DNA of 64,000 nt from positions 13,082,001 to 13,146,000 of the forward strand of contig OX485809.1 in the NCBI GenBank assembly GCA_950295325.1, in the 5' to 3' direction. The DNA is from Polytrichum commune (lineage: Eukaryota; Streptophyta; Polytrichopsida; Polytrichales; Polytrichaceae). The notes beneath the pieces were generated by a model. It was not told where the DNA came from. It made no database searches and saw only the letters and a program-made list of their open reading frames with translations. This document shows, piece by piece, positions 46,383 through 59,121 of the stretch; positions within the stretch are counted from its first letter, which is position 1, and each line of letters begins with the position of its first letter. Both the position numbers and the translations under genes were made by a program.

Positions 46383-47534
46383 ATAAACAAAACCACACGT
46401 CGTCAACCCCACACGAGCCCACATCCTTACTCCCAAGACTTTCAAGCTCCAACACAACCATCGATGTATCAAACCCCAGTCATACATTTTTTAAAATAAA
46501 AATAAAGTATTGAAAAATAATAATTTTATAGAATTTCAAGAAATTTTATGCCTTCCCACTTATTTGTAAATTGGCACTCTTAAAATCAAATTTTATGTGC
46601 ATGATGTCCAATCATGCTAAAGGAAACAATATAGGAACAGAGGGGGCAAATCATTTTTAAAGAAGGGGAAAGTGAAAGACACCACAAAAATAGAAAAATG
46701 TGAAAATTTGTTCTAATAAACCTTGATGATAAATAAGCTAGTATAAATGAATGCCTTCCACACTTATGGTTAGGATATAAATTCATGAATAATATTGCAT
46801 TTAACCCCTAGAAGCATGGGGGGGGGGGGGGTTTAGCTTGAATCAAATAGGTACTATAAAGTATGAATTATGAAACTTTGTTTTCAGTTGCCATACAAGA
46901 GAAAGTTCTAGGAGGTATTTTAAATCACATCGGTGCGGTTGGAATATGGATCTTTATTTTTCAATATAATTTTATTTTAAAATCACATTGTATCGAAATC
47001 ACTAGATCTACTAGCTAAAAGTTTGAGCTACGGAATTTGGTGGGAAAAACCAAAAACATTGATGTCATTGACATTGTTGCTTTCCCAAAATAACTACTTT
47101 TGGAACAAAGAACAAATCAAGGGTTCCAACCACTTCAAGGTCCGTATCTCATAGTCATTGATATTAAAAAAATTATCCATTATGTTGTAGATGGTATGCA
47201 TCTCAATTATGTCAAGGTGCAAGAAAAGAACAAGAAGAAGAGGAAAATTTTCCTTGAGAGATATATCTTTGAAAAACACTCGCAACCACTTCTTGGCTTC
47301 TTGCACATTTAGGGATGAAGGTGTCTTGCCTCGCCTCCCATTTTTGAGGAACCGCTTTCAACGAGGTCTTTTTGAGAACGAGGCACGTGAGCATATCTCT
47401 AGTACCCTTATCTTCCCAAGGATGTCACGAATGTTCTACCTCCAAATATATAATGACGAAAATGAATGACATGATATGTACTTCACCATCTTCCATAAGT
47501 CATCGAGGTGGATGACTACATAAAAATTTGAAAG
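46383..47534. other. Intergenic DNA with a poly(G) tract near 46819
   Basis: AT-rich; short overlapping ORFs on both strands at 47094-47469 with no recognised domain. Confidence 0.35.
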
Positions 47535-47615
47535 AAATAAAAACCAACATCAGACAGTCCGACGTGAATTTGAGCCCTTTGGCCCTACCCTGCTCAAGAA
47601 TCCCCTTGGTACTAC
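47535..47615 (-). mobile_element. SINE-like repeat, 3' end, inverted
   Basis: CCGACGTGAATTTGAGCCC and GGCCCTACCCTGCTCAAGAA are the inverse of the 3' region of copies at 39745-39995 and 53985-54235. Confidence 0.5.
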
Positions 47616-48325
47616 CACATTGGACTACCACATCATAATCCAATTAATGGGTACAATGAAAACTACTTCAACTAAACCATAATTGGAATAGTAGAGTCTA
47701 GGCTCAAATGGACGATCGTTGCTTTTGGAACACAAATCAAACAAACTATGATTATTGATTGTCATTGAGTGACTACATTTTTCCAGGAGGATCAACATCT
47801 AGTTCATAAAACAAAATTCACGTCTAACAAATGTTGCTTTATCTTCAATCTTGATAATAATTGTCATTTTTCTAGTAAAGTAGGCGGAAAAAAACCATGA
47901 CCGTGATGCCTCAAGTCAATCCTATACTAAAATTGTACACCCTTCCATGAACAAAAAAAGAAGAAGTGGAAGGGCAAGCTCTCATGGGGTCTATCATTAT
48001 TGCATATACTAGAAAGTATTCACATATTTCACCAACCTTGCCGGCATTTTTGTTTGTCTCGAATGCGCTCATTCTAAGTATGTCATAGTTGTAGAAAGCT
48101 CCTCCCTCCAACACTATATCACGTGCAACTTCCGTGGCTAGAGTGGGAAAAAACAAAACCTTTGACCGTGTTTGCCGCTTTAGTGAGTGTAAAGAACCAA
48201 TGCGTCAATCCCTCATAGTGATTGTTTTGGACAAGTGAACCGTTTGAGCAAATTCCAATAGTGTAGTTCGAGGAAGCCAACCTAGTTACAAGTCATCGAA
48301 TCGAGCCTTCCGTCCAAACCTTGAT
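47616..48325. other. Intergenic DNA, no gene recognised
   Basis: No domain in any frame; an 81-codon minus-strand ORF (47911-48156) is unidentified. Confidence 0.35.
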
Positions 48326-50580
48326 ACATGTATTCGTCGTCTCGTTGGGTGGAAGTGAGAAGCCACCCGGGGTTTGTCAAGCTAGGTTCACACGGGTCCC
48401 AAGTCACTCAAACGTCGATCCGTGCAATCTCAACCGTCAAGAGCACGAAAGCTGGGACCCCTCACCACTTCACACGGGGCTCCCAAGTCCTGAGTGCCAA
48501 GTATGACATGGACGCCCTACATGACAACGCTTTATAGAGGCGAGCCTCGAGACTTGTGTCGAGCGTGGGTCGACCCAAAAACTAGACCCAACTCTCACCA
48601 GAAGTCCCACAAACCACGACGTTTGGGCATGGAGTACTCAAGATCCGACTTCAATGCTAACTAACCACGTTCCAATGGTTTCTCGAGGCTCCAAAGTTGG
48701 CACCTCACCTCCACCTCGGGACTTGGGACCCCATGTGAAGCGGCCCTTAGACTTAAGAAGCTCCGGTTGGCTACGTTTTGTCTTTGCGTGGTGTGTCACC
48801 AACGGATAGGGATGAAGCAACCCCCCCCCCTCACATGGATGAACGTGTGGGCCCCGCATGCCACAATACCCCCCCCCCCAACCCACCCATTTGGCCACAT
48901 CATACCGTGGCCCTCGAGCACGGAAGGAGCCTGACACTTGCCATTGAACTTGGGGGCTTTCGCAGACTTTTACATACGTCATAGCTCGGGCGCATACGCC
49001 TCTCTCTCGGAGTCACATTCCATGAGGAGTAAAGTAGGGCTATCTTTATCTCGTTTGGTTTGGAGTCTAGTCTACCCCCGACTCCCTCCTAGTCATCACT
49101 CCGTGAATGCCACCTACACGATGAGGTGCCCCACTTATCCGCTCCCCCTTCCTTATTATTCATTCTTTACGGACCCCCCCCCCCCTCCCTTCTCACGATA
49201 CCGGGTCCACGTACCCAAATCCGCCCTAACTTAAACCTTTGCCGGACCTACTATCTATACGGATGATACACCAACATCATATGTGGAGTTAGGGCCAGTG
49301 GTTGTTCACATGGGTGCCGAGTCCCAAGGGCCACTCACACACGAGGCTAAGGGCCACTTCACACATGAGCCAAGAGCCGTGACCTTGTAATGGTGAGAAC
49401 CCTTGACTCTCATCCAAAGGCCATACCATGGGTGTTGGGAAAGCCATTTTATGTAGTCTTTGGCACTCAAGCATAGTGTGAAGTGAGAATGAACCATGTT
49501 GGGGGACCATTGCATATTTTGTTGGCGGAAAAAGAGGGGAGGATTTGGTTTAATATAATATGTCTCCAAGTTTATTAATTTAAGATAACTACTTGGTGGT
49601 GTTTGTCTGTCTTGGAATATGTCTTGGAATCTGCCATGCAGTCTGTCCTGAAATATGTCCTGAAATATGTCCTGCTGGAATTTTTTTTTAAAAGTCATGG
49701 TCTCCCAGAATTTGCGTCAAGCCCACCTCTTGGAGGTGGGTCTGACGCAAATTCCGGTAGACCATGCACCCTTATCCACAACTAGCCATGTAGGACTCCA
49801 TGTAGACTTTTCATCCATGAACTTTTCTTTGGGCCTTTAGGCTTTCACCTCCTAGTGTGAAGTGAACTTGGACGGTCTCCGCCTTTTCGACCAATGAGAG
49901 CTCTTACATTGCCATGGTCAAGGGCCTTCAGCCTTGTGTGTGAAGTGGCCCTAAGAGCCCGTGACCATTGCACTTCAAGCACTCTTGTTGGTGGAGAAGG
50001 AGGAGGAGCCGCCGGTCTAAGTTCGTTACTTCACACTCCGCTTGAGGGACCAACGAATCCAACTTGGCATCAAGTGGATCATGTTTCATGGTTACTTGGA
50101 CTATTTTCGAAAACCATCTCTCGGAGGCATGCCTAACACAAAACCGGGAGACCATGGCACTTTTCAACTGTTGGTTTATTTGATTTTGTCATGTGGGAGG
50201 ACCATCATGAATAGAAATTCGTTGAAATAGCATTTGGTTGAGGGTCCGGTCACATATGGCTTCACACTACACTGAAGGGTCCGTGACCACACTACATGAT
50301 TTTGGAGGTGTCTTGGGACGGCCTTTGGACACTTTCGTTTGGGCTCTCACAATTTCATGGTCACAGCTCGTGTGTGAAGCTGCCCTAAGACCCAAGTCGC
50401 CTTAGTTCAATGTGTGCAATCTCAAACATTGAGAGCACGGAAGCTGGGACTTACCATTTCACATGGGTCCTAGTCCTAAGTCCCAAGCATGGATGCTTAC
50501 GTGACAATGCTTTCTAGAGGTGAGGCTTGGGACTTATGTTGGGAGTTGGGTTGAGCAAAATGCTATAGGGTTCCAAGTCT
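48326..50580. repeat. Cluster of R2 repeats (GTGTGAAGTGGCCCTAAG family)
   Basis: Blocks such as GAGAGCACGAAAGCTGGGAC, CCAAGTCCTGAGTGCCAAGT, GAGGCGAGCCTCGAGACTTG (48400-48600) recur at 50400-50540 and, inverted, at 60230-60460. GTGTGAAGTGGCCCTAA occurs near 49940, 50370 and 60840. Tracts of C lie at about 48820, 48870 and 49177. A 15-bp tandem repeat (GTCTTGGAATAT / GTCCTGAAATAT units) lies at 49612-49680. Nothing here looks protein-coding. Confidence 0.6.
49695..49766. repeat. Hairpin: ~34-bp inverted arms with 3-bp loop
   Basis: CATGGTCTCCCAGAATTTGC then GTCAAGCCCACCTC pairs with GAGGTGGGTCTGAC then GCAAATTCCGGTAGACCATG, loop TTG, about five mismatches. A more decayed relative lies near 50108-50157 (CATCTCTCGGAGG...CCGGGAGACCATGG). 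It could be a tiny foldback element or a small-RNA hairpin. Confidence 0.65.
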
Positions 50581-51087
50581 AATTCACACTATACACATTT
50601 CCATAATAATTACCTTAAGTAGTGTAGTGAGGATAGCCTTGACGATCGACGAGGAATCCACATCACATTCCAAAAGCCTCGTTCATGAGACAAAATGTAA
50701 AATGAACATTCACCTTCAATTTTTTGTCAAGATAACCTATCGTAGGCAGGCTACTAACCGTGCACATTTGACTTTGATGTTTTATTTTTTGAGGTGGGTA
50801 GCAAAATTTTCCAAATTTGATATTTGAATTAAATTAATGGCTCACTTAATATTAGTGTTGAAAAGTAAAATGGAAAATTTTATTGAAAAATCATGACCTT
50901 TTCATAGTTCTTTATACAACTGTATTGGGCATTGGAAATTAACTACCTTAACCACTCACCGTGCACTATCAATGTTCATTCAACTTTTGCTAGAGGCGTT
51001 ACAAAAGAAGCTTTTTTTTTTGGCAAACACGATTGTTGGACGTTATTGGCTTTTAAGCCTCATTTCTTGTTTTTTCTCAACCTTATT
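50581..51087. other. AT-rich 3' flank of the coiled-coil gene
   Basis: No gene seen. It should include the 3' UTR of the minus-strand gene that ends at 51088. Confidence 0.35.
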
Positions 51088-51682
51088 TTATGTTGGGCAT
51101 TCTTGTTTTTCTTTCTTCTTCAGTTCTGCTACCTTCTCCTTTTCAAGCTGCTTCCAGATTTTTTCATCATTCTTCGCTTTTGCAAGGTTTGCTCTTCTTT
51201 GCTTCTTCTCTTCTTGCTTGTTAAACTCATCTTCCAACTCGTTTGCAACTCTTTGCCTTTCCAAAGTATATGTTTGTGAAGTTAAGCATTTTCCACGAGG
51301 ATTCAATCTTTTAGGATTCTTAGGTTTTCTTCTAGAAGCTTTAGGGAATGAAGGAATCTTCAAGATGTTGGAAAGGTCTTCTTGTTGATGGACATTGTTC
51401 CTGTAACAACATACAAAATCGAATATTTGAAAATCAATAATGCTTGTAAAAATTGAGAGGTTGACATACTAACATACATGACATACAATGAAGCAAAAAT
51501 CAAGTTTACATAATCACATTGAAAATATTGTCTTACTTGTCATTGGAATTTGACGAGAAAATTGATCCACCTTGGAGCATCAATATTGTTTGTTTGATGC
51601 TCATTCTCTTTGCATTTGCTTCTAAATCTTGAAATGTAACATTTTTGAGCTCCCACTTCAATTTCCTTAATTGTTCAATCAT
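51088..51682 (-). CDS. Hypothetical basic coiled-coil protein, two exons
   Basis: Exon 1 is 51682-51537 (MIEQLRKLKWELKNVTFQDL...), exon 2 is 51400-51088; the 136-bp intron (GTAAGA...TTACAG) joins in phase to give SNSNDK-NNVHQQEDLSNIL. The product has about 152 residues. The middle has a proline- and lysine-rich stretch (SRRKPKNPKRLNPRGK). The last 55 residues are a Lys/Glu/Gln coiled coil (VANELEDEFNKQEEKKQRR, then KQLEKEKVAELKKKEKQE). I do not recognise a family. It may be the 3' part of a larger gene or the tail of a transposon protein; an in-frame ATG 24 bp further up (51706) is also possible. The clean splice and frame favour a real coding unit. Confidence 0.45.
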
Positions 51683-51706
51683 AAAAAGAATCAAAATTAA
51701 CATGGA

Positions 51707-52911
51707 AGCACGGAGATTGGACGGTTGAGATTAAAAGTGAACGGTGAAGTGCACGGTAAAGTGCACGGTTAGTGGTTGTGAGCGGTAAGTGACCTATGTA
51801 CGACTATGTGGATGGTCTCGCCGCAATATCCAGGTCACCACCAAACATCATCGGTCCATTTTTACTCTCATAGTTGTGCAAAATGAAATGCAATGCCTCC
51901 AAGAATGAGCCCGTTCAAGTTTCGAGATGGAGAGGGGGTGTAGTGGGGGGGGGGGGGGGACTAGTCTAGAAAATCCAGCCTTTAGTTACACCTTGGCCAT
52001 GCATTCATGGTGTATGCATCAACGATATATGGTTCATATTGTTTCATCCATGCCCACAAAAAAATCCCAATCACATGACATACATGACATGTGGTTTTGG
52101 AGTGGGGCAGGTTGCAAAAATGTGTTTGAGGCCAAGCATTTTTCTAGTAACTTTTGACCTTACCGATGGGAGTTATCTCAAACTATCCCAACTTAACTGG
52201 GCTTTTGGGTAGTTAGCATATAAGTCTATTAACAACATGGTTTCATTTGTGATATAATCTCAACCCAATTCATTGGATACTATGTTGATTTCCACAAAAC
52301 ATGACCTATCATCCTTAGACATCTTTCCACAAATCATCTCGGGGGGGTAGTCATTGGTTGGAGTAGCAATATACGTGCGAACAAATGATAGGGTATTTTA
52401 AAAACATGGGAGCAAAAAATTATAATTGGGCTTAAGAGTAATATAGGGTATCAAAAATGGCACTGGACATCTTTAAAGTACTATAGGATATGGAATAAAA
52501 GGTAATTTGAAATTATAAGTAATGCAAGCCATTTTTCTATTGACCCAAAGTATAAATTTACATAATGATAGCATGTGAAAAAAAGAAGAGAATTGAAAGT
52601 AATACCCTCCTATAAAATAATGGTTGTTCGCACCTATATCCTTAACTTTTTAACACACTGCCCCCCCCCCCCCCGAGCAAATCATCCATAACATCACACA
52701 CGCTATCCAAGTCCAACATGGGGTCATAGTCCACATCCTCCTCACCAAACTCGCTACCCACAAAAACTAACATCATCTCAATTTCATCTAGTTCTATTAT
52801 TTAACATTTTGTGTGCTTCCACTGTACTCAAGATCTTATATAGCAAGTCCATTGGTAGGATGTGAACTTTGACTTTGTATAAACAAATTTACCTTATGAA
52901 TGATTCATAAA
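51707..52911. other. Intergenic DNA with poly(G) near 51940 and poly(C) near 52665
   Basis: No gene seen. Just upstream of the coiled-coil gene, AAGTGCACGGT / AACGGTGAAGTGCACGG is repeated (51738-51790). Confidence 0.35.
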
Positions 52912-53048
52912 CATAACATTATTCATATTCATAACAATGTTTTGTTGGACTAACATTATTATGAGGAATATCTAGTATGAATGTGGGAATATTCTACATA
53001 ATATTGTCAATTCCACGAAACATTGTTATGGATCTGAATAATGTTATG
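52912..53048. mobile_element. 137-bp MITE with 30-bp inverted ends, copy 1
   Basis: Left end CATAACATTATTCATATTCA (continuing TAACAATGTT) pairs with the right end, 28 of 30 matched. Internal AATATTC-rich sequence. Copy 2 is at 53690-53846. Confidence 0.7.
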
Positions 53049-53689
53049 AAACAAACTTCCACATCTCATTTTATATTAAAGTTTGAATACACCTACACGA
53101 TTTCATACATTAAACTAAGTTCTATGTGGACGAAACTAAGTCAACTTTAGTTAAACCAATGATCTATCGAAATTTTTTGATAGAATTGTCTTTGACCTAT
53201 GTTCACTACTATTGTTATGTCTTGATTACACCAAACTTTCCGCTTAGTTTTAGCCGTGAAATTGTTGGGGATTCTCTTGAGAAATAGATGTTGGCCCAAC
53301 ACTTTTCACACCATTACAACCGTAGATGTTGACCGGATGGTGTCAGAAGTGGACGGTGTGATCATCCCCTCAATATAGGGTGTGTCAGGATATATAGACA
53401 ACTAGAGATCAAACCCAAAACATCTAGTGAACATGTGTTGAACCATGTAATGGTGATATTGCATTGTAACACATGTTTTACTTCTAGCAACGATGGTAAA
53501 TGACAATTGCCGTCCAATATAGGACCTATACACAAACCTCCAAAACACTTTATTATTATTATTGGTTTTGACCTCGTAATATTTGACATTACCAATTGTT
53601 GTGTACGAAAGAACATCCACAAAATGTAGTTAGAGTCTACATTCCCTATTACTACGTTAGATTCACAATACGTGTTCTCTAAAATTTAT
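53049..53689. other. Interval between two MITE copies, no gene recognised
   Basis: Two overlapping ORFs at 53362-53622 carry no domain. Confidence 0.35.
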
Positions 53690-53846
53690 CATGACATTAT
53701 TCAGATCCATAACAATGTTATGTAGGACTGTCAATATTCCATAGAATATTCATGGCTATTCAGTATGAATATGGGAATATCTAGGAATATTTTGTGGAAT
53801 ACCGTCAATGCCACAGAACATTATTATGGATTTGAATAATGTTATG
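53690..53846. mobile_element. 157-bp MITE, copy 2
   Basis: Same 30-bp ends as 52912-53048 and same orientation; one terminal base differs (CATGACATT). Together they bracket about 640 bp. Confidence 0.7.
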
Positions 53847-53984
53847 GTTTCCACTATGTTCTATACATCTCAAATTTGTCTACGCTGATACACACAACTA
53901 GGTTGCTTTCAAGTATAGGTTGCCTCTTGACCCACGATTGGGTCAAAAGCATATCAGACAACCATCTGACTTATATAATATGTA

Positions 53985-54235
53985 TAGTAATTGGTCCGAG
54001 ATAACCCTAAACTACTGGGTGATAGTGGAGAGGTAAACCATTTCCGAATGGTTCGATTTCCATTGTGAAATCTTCTCTCTACTTGACGGAAAAACCTAGT
54101 TAGGTAGGTAGGAAGCCAAGAGCCCACCCCTCACAAGGTAGGCAGTAAACCCCACCTTGCACCAAGAATATTCTCAAGCAAGATAAGACCAATGAGCTCA
54201 AATTCACATCAGATTGCCCGACGTTCAAAATATTG
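53985..54235 (+). mobile_element. tRNA-derived SINE-like repeat, copy 2
   Basis: GTCCGAGATAACCCTAAACT, GATAGTGGAGAGGTAAACC, then TGGTTCGATTTCC (B box, one change) and GTAGGAAGCCAAGAGCCCAC align with 39745-39995 across the full length. Confidence 0.65.
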
Positions 54236-57200
54236 TGGAAGGTCACTAGTTTAGCATGGGGCAACCTAATTGCACATATCTATATGATATATTAACAAAT
54301 GCACGAGCTTCACTTGTGCTATCATGTGCCAACCCTCACTCGCCCAGTCTACAAGAGAAGGCACAAAATAGTGGGTTTTAAAGACACGGTCTAATTTCTT
54401 CTTAAAACGTGTTGTTATCAATGTATATATTAATGAATGCACGAGCTTCATTTGTGCTATCATGTGGCAACCCATCACTCGCCCAACATGCAAGAAAGGA
54501 CATAAAATTTGTGGGTTAATTTAAAAGACAATGGTCTAATCCCTTTCTTAAAATAGAATCCTTAACGGTGTACCTTCTGAGATCCTCAACCTAACCCCAC
54601 ATCATTCAAATGTAGTTGTCTGACTAAGAAAAGTAATTGAATAAGAACGGCGTGCCTCAAGCACTTGAGAGGCCCTATCTTGGTCTTGACATGCACAAAA
54701 ATAGTGTTATATGGAGTCACACATGTTAATTGCTAGTTAATAGTGGTGCCCAAGAATGATCCTATCAAAAGGTACCTCATCTTCACGCCCACTCCTTAAA
54801 TTGGCTGACTATCTCAATTTTATTGTATATACAAGTTCAAATCCCATTGAGATACACAACACGTGTGTCTTTGGATGCAAACACATAGCTAGTATATTGA
54901 TTGTCAAATGTCACACATGACTATATACTCTTTGTCCTTGACATGATATAATTTACTACCCCCCCCCCACACACACATTTAGTTGTGTAACTTAATGAAG
55001 ATTCTTGATACTTGTGTATACAAGTTGTGAATCTTGAGCCCCTCGGACCTTCATGCCCAAAAAATCAAGAAAGATGGTTTTGTCTAGACAAATCACCTTT
55101 GCCCAACCATGCCAACATTCACATTTACGTCATAATCTTATGTTTGGGACACACATGGACGGCTCAAATTTTGTGTGAACGATTTTATCTTTACAATTAT
55201 GCCATTTGTACCATTAGATCCATCATGAAAAGGTACAAACTTTGTTCGATAAGGCGATTTTGGGATCCATGCTTTAAGAATCATGGATTAACAATACATA
55301 AATACCTCATCTTGAAATTTCAGCCTAATATTGAAGCTATTTCTATGACCGAATGATGATTACGCTAAATAGTTCTATTAGTTTGGGTGAGAATTTTATG
55401 TGATAATAATCAGTGTGTGCCACACTTACTTTCCGATCAAGGTGGAGTTGTTGTGTGTCCAAGACCCCGGGTCTTCCCCCTAAGTCTTCATGAAGACTTT
55501 ATGACGAACGCATTGAATATTAGTTATAAGACAAAAGTAGCACGAAATTAAATAATCACCCCACATTTATCATATAAAATACAATTAATGTGACACACGT
55601 TAAGCTTTTACTATGGATTTAGCGGGGGCCACGTAATTCTCGTTGTAAATAGTAGCATAGGCTCTAGAAAAATTGCCATGGCCCACAGTACTAGGACTAA
55701 TTAGTACATTGTCCATATAAATGGTCAAGTACCGTAAAAGCACCATATCAAAAGTTATAGCATAAGGCATCCGCAACACGCTGTTCATATAGGCTCACTC
55801 TTATGCCTAATAGGCCGTCTTTTGATGGGTTGAACCAATGAGACAATGACACGTGGACAATTCACCTGCACCTTGTCCAACCCGCATGTAGTGTAGTTTC
55901 ATTGGACCTAATTGAATCCATCATATCCTTAAAGGATTTGAGCTTTTGATGGACCCATTTTCTCCGTCCATCGTGGTAAGAGGTGGCTTCTTATGAAGCT
56001 CTAGCCTAGGTAGGGGCAAGTATAACTTTAGATTTGGAGTCTAATACCATGCCCACACTAGAACCAACGTTTGGTCCACACCAGTGGGAGGGTTTCCATT
56101 TGATAAGGGTTATTGTCTTGTATGCACTGGCAAAATTGGAGTACGTTACATCCGTCGAGTTTACCGTGAGTAGGATGAAATTTCCTTATTAGTAGTAACA
56201 TTTTTTGGAAAGAAATACACTTCCTTTATCAAAAGGGGCTCCTCTTGTTGCTCATCGCCTATGATTGGTCCTGGTGTGGGCATAGTATAAATGCCATGAC
56301 AACCTCATGTTCATTGTAGCATGTACTAAGAAGCCTTGGGCCACTTGTGATTTGTATTCTGATACAATTTAGCTTGTTTCTTTCATATATAAAGTAGAAT
56401 TTGGTGTCTAATTTGGTTGCTTATCTTATTTTGACATACATGTTTGAGTAGCATGTGATTTGGTAACATCAAGAATGGATACGGAAAATACATGTGTCTA
56501 AAAGACATTAAACTACATGCTCAAAACACAATAGCCATTCCATGCTCAATAGTCAACAAAATTGCCCCACATGGGGGGGGGGGGGACTATATGTCTATAT
56601 GATGAGCATGAGAATCTTCACTTTGATTATGAATGAGGCATTCATGCGAGCTCCAAAAACCACGACGAAAGTTGCTATGGCCTCAATTTGGGTTTGTTAA
56701 CCGCCTCGTGCTAATTGCATGGTTTGTATCCTATGAGAAGCGAGCTAGTGAGAAAATAACCATTTAAGACTCATCTACCTAGTAGGGGTTTATTTGGGAC
56801 CATAAAAATGAAGACAACTTGACGGTTGAGGAAGACATATCAAGTAAGTACTTATATCACGTGATATGTCATTGCATTGTCCTGTGAATAAAATGGCTTT
56901 GAGAAAATTGATTTATTTTTGGAACACATGAGGCGCTTGCCCACCTGGCTAGTTTTTCTGTTAAGTAGGCTTTGAGAAAGTTTCAAATGTGATGCAAAAT
57001 TCTTTAGAGAGGGCCAGTAGAAGCGGAGAAAAGAAAAAAACAACCTTTTGTTGGTCTTTGGTTCGTTGACTCGTGTAACCACAAGGAGGTAGCTTGAAAT
57101 GACATGTGGATAGTTATCCGTAGTGAGTATGAGAAATCATTTTCAAGTAGATTAGTCATGGCAACACCTAGCCTTGCATGAGGATGGAAGGTGTCTATCA

Positions 57201-57600
57201 AGTAGGACAGTCATTGCAACACTTAGACACTCTAAAACGGAAAGGTGGTTGCGTGCCCACATATAAGAGAGCAACCTTCTTAAAGAGGACTAATTCTTTA
57301 CATTTTTGCGATCACAAGGTTGCTCTGGAGCCATGTGGCCGGGGAGCACTACGCTTTTGTCATGAAGTGGATCTCTTGGTGTATTGGTATTTCCCACCCC
57401 TCTCACATTATTTATGTTTCATTGTTATGTCACGGGCAAGGGTAATATGTCATGCTAATTATAAGTTGTACATTATTGTAGAACCCTACAACGTTGCACT
57501 ATATATACATGTTGATTGTAAAACTATTCGTTGCCTTAATATTTGACTCCGTGTTGGTCTTGAGTTATCTATTAATAAGTATTTGAACCATTACAACTTA
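54236..57600. other. Intergenic DNA, no gene recognised; short direct repeat and homopolymers
   Basis: A ~100-bp direct repeat (ATTAA.AAATGCACGAGCTTCA...TGCTATCATGTG.CAACC) lies at 54290-54390 and 54428-54530. C tract near 54959 and G tract near 56574. ORFs at 55012-55356 and 57178-57546 (114 and 122 codons) have no domain I recognise. Confidence 0.4.
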
Positions 57601-59121
57601 CATAAACAAAAATACTTAAATAATGAATAATTGGGTGAATTGAAATCCCCTCTCAATTGTTAACAATTTCACCAATGGAATAATAGAGTATACTTACACT
57701 ACATGCTTTAAAGTGATGATTTGAGCACCATATTCCTTACTTTGCAATTGTGCATTAGTATGTTGGAAAAATCAACACTCAAGGGGCAGTTAACGAGGGT
57801 CCATGTCCAAAGAAACTACAAACTTGAACGATCCCAAGGCGCGTACACTAGGGTCCAAGTGATACCTATGTGACACCGTTTTGGCAAGAAATTTCCATGT
57901 TCCTAATTGAAGAAAACAATCCACCTGGTTTCGGAAACCAAACTCCAAGGTTGGGTCCAATGCACACTTGAATACAATGCATTGTTTTCCAAGCAATCCT
58001 ATTGGGCAACCTTGCACCTCCACTCCTTCATTGTCCTCTCACGAGCACTCTCCACATTTGCTTCCTTCTTCCGCCATAGCTCACTCCCTCCATGGTGTCA
58101 CTTTCTCTTATCACGGATTTGGTGACAAACGTCAGGGCTTGTTTGCACCAACATCATTAGGTGGCAGCTTTAAACGACTATGCTACCCAACTTTTTGGAC
58201 GAGAGCATAAAGAAGTTCATTGACATAGATGAAGAACACAAAGTCACTTGGATGGCTCCAACCCTTAGCGTAAACTGAAATTCCCCCGCAAATTCCGTCA
58301 AACCTATCTTCGAGAGTCGTGATGAAGAAGTTCCCTACAAACCCTGCCACATTATCCATACTTGTCATGTGAGATCCCATGCAATTTTTTCATCCATTGA
58401 ATATGATATGGACTTTGGTCCAAAATTGCCCTCCTGTAAACCTAAAATGGAATCATGTGACACTCTCAACCAATGAGAATTTAAGGACTCTCTAGAACCA
58501 TGGCCTAATGGCTTTTGTGTAAACATGCCCTAAGCTTATATGTATATGCAAACCCAAGACGAAAGTTGGTTGTCTTGAGCCCGAAGTTGGTTGATTGCTC
58601 GCATTAACCTACTACTAGGATCCATGCTAAGGATTTATGCAATTATCGGCTCAGTCTCGATTCGATCTGGAGAAAATGTGGATCCCAGCTTCTGTGAGAA
58701 TTAGGGTTCAAACGCTCAATAAATTTTCCTTGAGGGTCACAAGTTAGGGTTTCAAGGTCATAGAGTTCGGAAGGCTCAATAATTTTTCCTTTGAGTTCAA
58801 TGAGGGGTCACAAGTTAGGGTTTCAAGGTCTTTTTTCCACTTTACTTTCCTCGAGGTTTAATTTTGGTGATTGAATGTTTCCTTTACAAAATGTGTCAAC
58901 TTCCAGCTTTGAGGATTAGATAACCTACAAAGGAGGATTTAGCTCGACTAGCCTCCATGTATGTAGTTGAGGAAATCCAAGGGCGAGTTGAGTCTCTTTC
59001 TCCAGCTCCTCTTCTAATCCGTGTACATTAGCTTATACAAGCCTCATGCCCCCTCCCCACCTGACTTTAGCTAAGCTTAAAAGTTGGTTCTAGAAATACG
59101 GCATTCACATCATCGACATTA
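57601..59121. other. Intergenic DNA, no gene recognised
   Basis: The block at 57780-57960 (ACTAGGGTCCAAG, AAGAAATTTCCATG, CTCCAAGGTTGGGTCC) resembles 61290-61480, a further dispersed repeat. Two AAGTTAGGGTTTCAAGG strings (58740 and 58812) mark a short local duplication with AATAATTTTTCCT. Confidence 0.4.
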
